Virus record (IMG/VR): IMGVR_UViG_3300024335_000022
Coordinates: 1-37,466 of that record
Direction: 5' to 3' (one strand)
Length of the DNA: 37,466 nucleotides
Source: a virus
The notes beneath the pieces were generated by a model. It saw only the letters and a list, made by a program, of their open reading frames with translations. It made no database searches and was not told the DNA's origin. This document shows, in pieces, positions 34,084-37,466 of the stretch; position 1 is the first letter of the stretch, and every line of letters starts with the position of its first letter. A program made the position numbers and the translations under genes.

Positions 34084-34422
34084 TTAGTATTTTTTATTAC
34101 AGTTCTTCTTAAACATAGGTGTAGCAAAAACTGAATTTTGTCTATCCTGGATTCCACCGTTTATTTTTTCAGAAAATAACTGCGCTTGTTCTGAAAAAAC
34201 TGGTTTAGCATTACCCATTGTATTATATTGTTGAGGCGGTACATTTGTAATTTCACTTTGTTGCATGGGCATACCTGTCATTGGGTCGATTACGACCTGC
34301 TTCGCTGGTGTATCGTAACCCATTTGAGCTGGGCTTTCTGGAGCTGCTTCAATCTTTGCTTTTAAAGCTTCAGGAAGTTTGTTTTGATCTCCAATTAGTT
34401 TTTTGTCTAATGGTGTGTACAT
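34084..34422 (-). CDS. Pro/Gln/Met-rich small phage protein
   Basis: A 112-residue protein, MYTPLDKKLIGDQNKLPEAL followed by KAKIEAAPESPAQMGYDTPA, then a Pro/Met/Gln-rich middle (DPMTGMPMQQSEITNVPPQQ) and a basic C-terminus (ATPMFKKNCNKKY). It looks largely disordered apart from the N-terminal helix. It could be a virion-associated or assembly peptide, but I recognise no family with known function. It lies 1 base downstream of the winged-helix-like gene. Confidence 0.55.
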   Translation of the reverse strand: MYTPLDKKLIGDQNKLPEALKAKIEAAPESPAQMGYDTPAKQVVIDPMTGMPMQQSEITNVPPQQYNTMGNAKPVFSEQAQLFSEKINGGIQDRQNSVFATPMFKKNCNKKY

Positions 34423-34423
34423 A

Positions 34424-34867
34424 TTATCTATTTTTATCTCTATTAATGTTTCTTATTGATGTTCTTAACACCTTGTCAGTGTAAGTTTCCCCTGTTATAA
34501 TGCTATTTGATTTACCAACAGGTATATCTTCTTCACCTAGCATTACTTTGTATATTCTATTTATAAGTTGCTTACACTTGAAAGATACTTTGTATATACT
34601 ATATTTTATATCCTTCCTGTTTCTATGGCGCCAAACTGTTATCCAGCCTTCTTTCAAAAGCCTGTTCCAACGCCTGTTATCCCAACTATAAGAGTATACA
34701 CCCATTTCAAAGTCGTGCTTTGAAAATAGGTCCATACAATCAAGATATATTAATAGCTCTAAATCAGCATCATTAAGGTTGTTGTTCCTGCAAGCCCACC
34801 GTCTTATTATTCGATAGTGTTTCAACAAGTTCATATCTTTTATGTCCCTTGCTTCTAGCCTTTTCAT
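34424..34867 (-). CDS. Winged-helix-like (MarR-type) DNA-binding protein candidate
   Basis: A 147-residue basic protein. Helices ADLELLIYLDCMDLFSK (34-50) and SYSWDNRRWNRLLKEGWITV (59-78) are followed by a basic hairpin (WRHRNRKDIKYSIYKVS). This order (helix, recognition helix, GWI turn, beta wing) is that of winged helix-turn-helix proteins of MarR type. The remaining helix (CKQLINRIYKVMLGEEDIP) would pack on the wing. The ATG overlaps the groES stop (ATGA), so it is made with the chaperonin. It may regulate late transcription or bind host promoters. Fold assignment is by eye. Confidence 0.6.
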   Translation of the reverse strand: MKRLEARDIKDMNLLKHYRIIRRWACRNNNLNDADLELLIYLDCMDLFSKHDFEMGVYSYSWDNRRWNRLLKEGWITVWRHRNRKDIKYSIYKVSFKCKQLINRIYKVMLGEEDIPVGKSNSIITGETYTDKVLRTSIRNINRDKNR

Positions 34868-35127
34868 AAAACAACAACTACATCTTGAAATCTTATAATA
34901 TGATATTTTTCACCATTATGCTCTATACCGTGTCCAGCGTGTTTATCGTAGTATATTTGATCTCCAGCTTTAACACCTTCAACCTCGTTACCAACACTCA
35001 CAACGTCAGCCTGTATATATCGTATATCCTCTCTTTGAGATTCAGCAAGCAGTAAACCACCTTTTGTTTTAGCGGTACCTACTTTATGTTTGTTTATTAT
35101 TAAATTCCTACCTATTGCTATCATCAA
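34864..35127 (-). CDS. groES: Co-chaperonin GroES
   Basis: An 87-residue GroES with the canonical barrel: [11 protein letters not shown], the mobile loop around GTAKTKGGLLLAES (17-30, GGIVL equivalent GGLLL), ADVVSVGNEVEG, VKAGDQIYYDKHAG and a last strand HIIRFQDVVVVL. It caps the GroEL ring during folding. Its start lies 20 bases inside the end of groEL and two ATGs are adjacent (35127 and 35124), so either may be used. The order groEL before groES is the reverse of nearly all bacterial operons. The roof part is short compared with E. coli (97 residues), leaving room for a larger client as in T4 gp31-type capsid co-chaperonins; that is an inference. Confidence 0.9.
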   Translation of the reverse strand: MMIAIGRNLIINKHKVGTAKTKGGLLLAESQREDIRYIQADVVSVGNEVEGVKAGDQIYYDKHAGHGIEHNGEKYHIIRFQDVVVVL

Positions 35128-36661
35128 TCCTTAAATTATTAATTACACAATCAGTAGATAATATTGTTGATGCTACAGACGCTGCGTTTCTTAAAGCGCT
35201 CTTAGTTACTAGCAAAGGATCTATAATACCAGAACCTATCATATTAACTGTTTTACCCGTAACAACATCTAAGCCTTCACCTTCTTTCTTAGGCTTTTTA
35301 TATTCTTCAATACCAGCGTTACTTAGTATTGTATTAAACGGTGCTTTTATAGCTTTCAACAACACCTGCTCTCCTACGGTCTTTGCTTTTATTTTATTTG
35401 ATGCATTTAGTAGTGCAATACCACCACCAGATACAATACCTTCTTTTATTGCGGCTTTAGTAGCACAGATAGCGTCTTCAACTCTGTCTTGTTTTTCTTT
35501 TAATTCTATTTCAGAGTTTGCACCAACTTTTACTATAGCTACTTTAGCAGATATCCTACCTAATCTTCTCTCAAGTCTTATAACTTCGTTAGGATTCTTA
35601 GTAGTTTCTATTTGATCTCTTAGGTCCTTAACTAATTTTTCTACATCTGGATTATTATCCTCGACTTGTATTATAGTCTCTAGATCTGTTGTAATGCTCT
35701 TTAAGCAACTCCCTAGATATTCTGGTTGTATAAGGTCCATATCATCTCCAAGATCCTCATTTATCACTGTAGCGCCTGTTAGAAGAGCTAAGTCATTTAG
35801 TGTATCTTTTTTACTTACACCGTACGTAGGAGCATTGATAATATTTACTTTTATATTCCCTTTAACCTTGTTCATAGCTAAAGCAGAAACAACGCTTTGC
35901 TCGCAGTCAGCTATTATAAGTAAAGACTTGTTGTTTTTTATTACATACTCTAAAACACTTTGTATTTTTCTTATAGACTCAACTGGTGATTCTACTATTA
36001 GTACTAAAGCATTGTCAAGCTCTGCAGCTCTCTTTGTTTTACTTGTAACAAAGTGTGAGTTTACAAGTCCTTTGTCATACTCTACACCTTCAACTAGTTC
36101 AACTGAAGTTTCATTGTCCTCTGTTGGTTCCATGACCACCACACCTGTTAAATCAACTAACCTAAAAGCATCACCAATTATTTTACCTAATTCAGGGTCA
36201 TTATTGGTCGATATAGTAGCTACTTGATCTAGCATGTCATCAGTTACTTCTACAGAGTTTTCTTTCAAGTAATCAACAACAGCCTCAACAGACTTATCAA
36301 TACCTTCTTTTAAATCTCTAGTATTTGTTTTATCTAGAACTTCATAAGCTTCAGTAAGTATTGCATGAGCAAGTACTGTAGCTGTAGTTGTACCATCACC
36401 AGCTTCTTTTACGGTTTTACGAGCTGCTTCTTTTAAAAGCGTAGCTCCCATGTTTTCAACTGGATCTCTTAATATAACTGACTCTGCCACAGTGACACCG
36501 TCTTTTGTTATTATTGGTTTACCCGTGTGATCTTCTAGCATCACGCATTTACCGCTAGCTCCTAACGTAGAGCTAACAGCTTTTGTTAACTTGTCTATAC
36601 CTTTATAGACGTTTTTTCTAGCCTTCTCTCCGAAGTTTAGATTTTTAACTATTGCATCCAT
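35108..36661 (-). CDS. groEL: Chaperonin GroEL (phage-type)
   Basis: A 517-residue type I chaperonin, shorter than E. coli's 548. ATP-site residues are mostly kept: TKDGV with Asp54, GDGTTT at 88-93 with Asp89, the catalytic Asp396 in RVEDA, SGGG at 411-414 and Asp481 in IIDP. The nearly invariant LGPKG loop is changed to LGASG (33-37), and the NAA adenine-contact motif reads DVV (465-467). The Gly-Gly-Met tail is missing; the protein ends IDDSNR. It should form a ring that folds capsid or other large phage proteins, with GroES encoded next to it. The leader upstream (36662-36700) is A/T-rich with no Shine-Dalgarno. The 83-base gap to the next gene upstream is the largest around here and may hold a promoter. 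Confidence 0.95.
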   Translation of the reverse strand: MDAIVKNLNFGEKARKNVYKGIDKLTKAVSSTLGASGKCVMLEDHTGKPIITKDGVTVAESVILRDPVENMGATLLKEAARKTVKEAGDGTTTATVLAHAILTEAYEVLDKTNTRDLKEGIDKSVEAVVDYLKENSVEVTDDMLDQVATISTNNDPELGKIIGDAFRLVDLTGVVVMEPTEDNETSVELVEGVEYDKGLVNSHFVTSKTKRAAELDNALVLIVESPVESIRKIQSVLEYVIKNNKSLLIIADCEQSVVSALAMNKVKGNIKVNIINAPTYGVSKKDTLNDLALLTGATVINEDLGDDMDLIQPEYLGSCLKSITTDLETIIQVEDNNPDVEKLVKDLRDQIETTKNPNEVIRLERRLGRISAKVAIVKVGANSEIELKEKQDRVEDAICATKAAIKEGIVSGGGIALLNASNKIKAKTVGEQVLLKAIKAPFNTILSNAGIEEYKKPKKEGEGLDVVTGKTVNMIGSGIIDPLLVTKSALRNAASVASTILSTDCVINNLRIDDSNR

Positions 36662-36744
36662 AGTTTATTTAATTAAATTTTATTTGATTGTAATATAACT
36701 AGTAATTGTATTATTACTTGTTTTGTTGGGTTTTTACCTACTAA

Positions 36745-37098
36745 TTACTCAGCAGGTGGTACAGGCTCTCCGATAGTCAATGTAACACTTGTAGGTGTAA
36801 TCAAATTGTCTATCTGACTTTGTATGCTTGATTCAATACTAGCAACTTGCTCTTCACCCATCGCTCCTTTAGTCCAGGCAACTACTTCGTCGTTTGTTAA
36901 TTGATCAAACGGTATAAAGTTTGTTATCTGACTTGTGTCTAGAGTTTGTGTTCCAATGTTTGTAGCTGAGTAGCTTTTACCCTCGGAGTCTTCTGAAGTA
37001 CCTGTTACAATCCAGTGCACATTGTATACTACATCTGCTTCGCTATTTTGTTCTGGGTAGCAATCCACTGTTTTGCAATTCCAATCGTAAGTTACCAT
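36745..37098 (-). CDS. Small phage protein of unknown function (fibre-adjacent)
   Basis: A 117-residue, mostly beta protein: MVTYDWNCKTVDCYPEQNSE, then ADVVYNVHWIVTGTSEDSEG, a turn, and helix VASIESSIQSQIDNLITPTS leading to a Pro-rich end. The MVTYxWxxxxxDCYP...DVVxxVHWxxxG pattern is common in marine and other phages; I believe it has a Pfam DUF (7936) but no function. Cys7 and Cys13 could be structural. It follows the C-terminus of a tail-fibre-like protein and precedes groEL by 83 bases, so it is likely a fibre accessory or cap. Confidence 0.65.
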   Translation of the reverse strand: MVTYDWNCKTVDCYPEQNSEADVVYNVHWIVTGTSEDSEGKSYSATNIGTQTLDTSQITNFIPFDQLTNDEVVAWTKGAMGEEQVASIESSIQSQIDNLITPTSVTLTIGEPVPPAE

Positions 37099-37104
37099 AA
37101 TTTG

Positions 37105-37127
37105 TTTATTTATTTATTTATTTATTA
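37105..37127. repeat. Tetranucleotide tandem repeat (TTTA)5 in a gene junction
   Basis: Five TTTA units plus TTA in a row, reading TAATAAATAAATAAATAAAT on the minus strand. It includes the stop codon of the upstream fibre gene and continues into the leader of the 117-residue gene. On the minus strand it gives stops in more than one frame and an A-rich leader. Slippage could alter leader length, but the reading frames at both ends are not part of the repeat apart from the stop. Confidence 0.9.
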
Positions 37128-37466
37128 CATATTTGTGTGACTAACTTTTTGCCAGCTACTTCCATTGTAGAAGCAAATAGTATTTAAAGTTGTATTATAT
37201 GTCATTAATCCTTGCGCGGGTGATGATATAGCGTTTATTTCTGTTGTTGTTAATCTAGGTAGAGCCACACCTTCGGAGTTGTTAAATAGCACAGATCCTG
37301 TGTTACCGCCTTGGTCGTCTATAAGTAAATCACTACCGCTATGGTTTATTGCCCAACTCGGTATAGATGCAGATCCTCCAAATAATAACGCGTTTGTTCC
37401 CTCTATTTTTACATTACCGTTTACGTTTAGTTTAGCTGCAGGACTAGTCGTCCCGATACCGACGTT
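37125..37466 (-). CDS. C-terminal end of tail-fibre-like protein (start outside window)
   Basis: 113 residues and the stop are present; the N-terminus lies beyond the window. The visible part begins NVGIGTTSPAAKLNVNGNVK, a repeat typical of phage fibre and bacterial tail-spike shafts (VGIGTTxPxxKLxVxG), and continues with beta-rich sequence (INHSGSDLLIDDQGGNTGSV). It ends LTTTEINAISSPAQGLMTYN, then a short CFYNGSSWQKVSHTNM tail. No peptidase S74 chaperone domain follows, so maturation by self-cleavage is not indicated here. It is a second fibre-type gene besides the one at 26057-30373. Confidence 0.75.
   Translation of the reverse strand, partial: NVGIGTTSPAAKLNVNGNVKIEGTNALLFGGSASIPSWAINHSGSDLLIDDQGGNTGSVLFNNSEGVALPRLTTTEINAISSPAQGLMTYNTTLNTICFYNGSSWQKVSHTNM

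Noticed and set aside
34083-34157. Upstream extension of the 66-residue Gly/Ser-rich protein to 91 residues.
   Set aside because: It would overlap the preceding gene by 74 bases, while the internal ATG at 34082 lies one base past that gene's stop, the same tight spacing as elsewhere.
36701-36718. Inverted repeat AGTAAT...ATTACT between groEL and the gene before it.
   Set aside because: Only six A/T-rich pairs, too weak to call a terminator or operator in an A/T-rich gap.
37105-37127. The TTTA repeat as a phase-variation switch.
   Set aside because: It lies in the stop/leader region rather than inside a reading frame, so unit changes would not shift any coding frame.
1-37466. tRNA genes, CRISPR arrays, insertion sequences, integrase or attachment sites.
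   Set aside because: Looked for and not seen; almost all sequence is accounted for by closely packed minus-strand coding genes.

Overview
The window is AT-rich (about one third G+C), and every gene I can support lies on the minus strand, so the transcripts read from position 37466 down towards 1. The gene content (terminase, portal, capsid, head-tail connectors, nozzle/muzzle, ejection proteins, tail fibres, endolysin, holin) is that of a tailed phage, almost certainly a podovirus. Start codons are preceded by A/T-rich leaders (AAATTAAA-like) and lack GGAGG-type Shine-Dalgarno sites, as in Bacteroidota. The LamG/carbohydrate-binding fibre and the crAss-like flavour of the terminase, connector and muzzle proteins also point to a marine Flavobacteriia-type host. 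The host and the crAss-like relationship are inferences from recall of protein families, not from a search.

Layout in transcription order. (1) 37466-36745: the C-terminal end of a tail-fibre-like protein and a small phage protein. (2) 36661-34864: groEL then groES, overlapping by 20 bases, the reverse of the usual bacterial order. (3) 34867-30373: a compact run of small, often start/stop-coupled genes, including a winged-helix-like protein, an M15 endolysin, basic and disordered proteins, a small HEMVH metallopeptidase-like protein, a three-helix holin, a spike-base-like protein and two previously easy-to-miss mini-genes of 30 and 50 codons. (4) 30373-26057: a 1438-residue fibre/adhesin made of two homologous halves. 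(5) 26054-24341: small proteins, a protein that looks like two GroES-type barrels in tandem, and a candidate small terminase. (6) 24344-16995: TerL, portal, scaffold-like protein and major capsid protein. (7) 16912-7808: an accessory head protein flanked by two hairpins, two connector/ring proteins, a 1520-residue muzzle/nozzle protein and a second tail protein. (8) 7794-1: a GNAT-like protein, an Ala/Gln-rich membrane-active-looking protein, a 575-residue protein and a giant (>1620 residues) multidomain protein that runs off the window.

Block 7-8 has the same order as T7 genes 11-12-13-14-15-16. The giant protein therefore sits where the large ejected virion protein should be. It carries an HExxH metallopeptidase motif, a segment strongly resembling sigma-70 region 2, and a HAD phosphatase motif I. 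If ejected, it would deliver several activities to the host at the start of infection. This giant protein, the extra GroES-like protein beside groEL/groES, the duplicated fibre, and an abrupt G+C-rich tract inside terL are the most interesting parts of the window. I see no replication genes, tRNAs, integrase, CRISPR arrays or insertion sequences.
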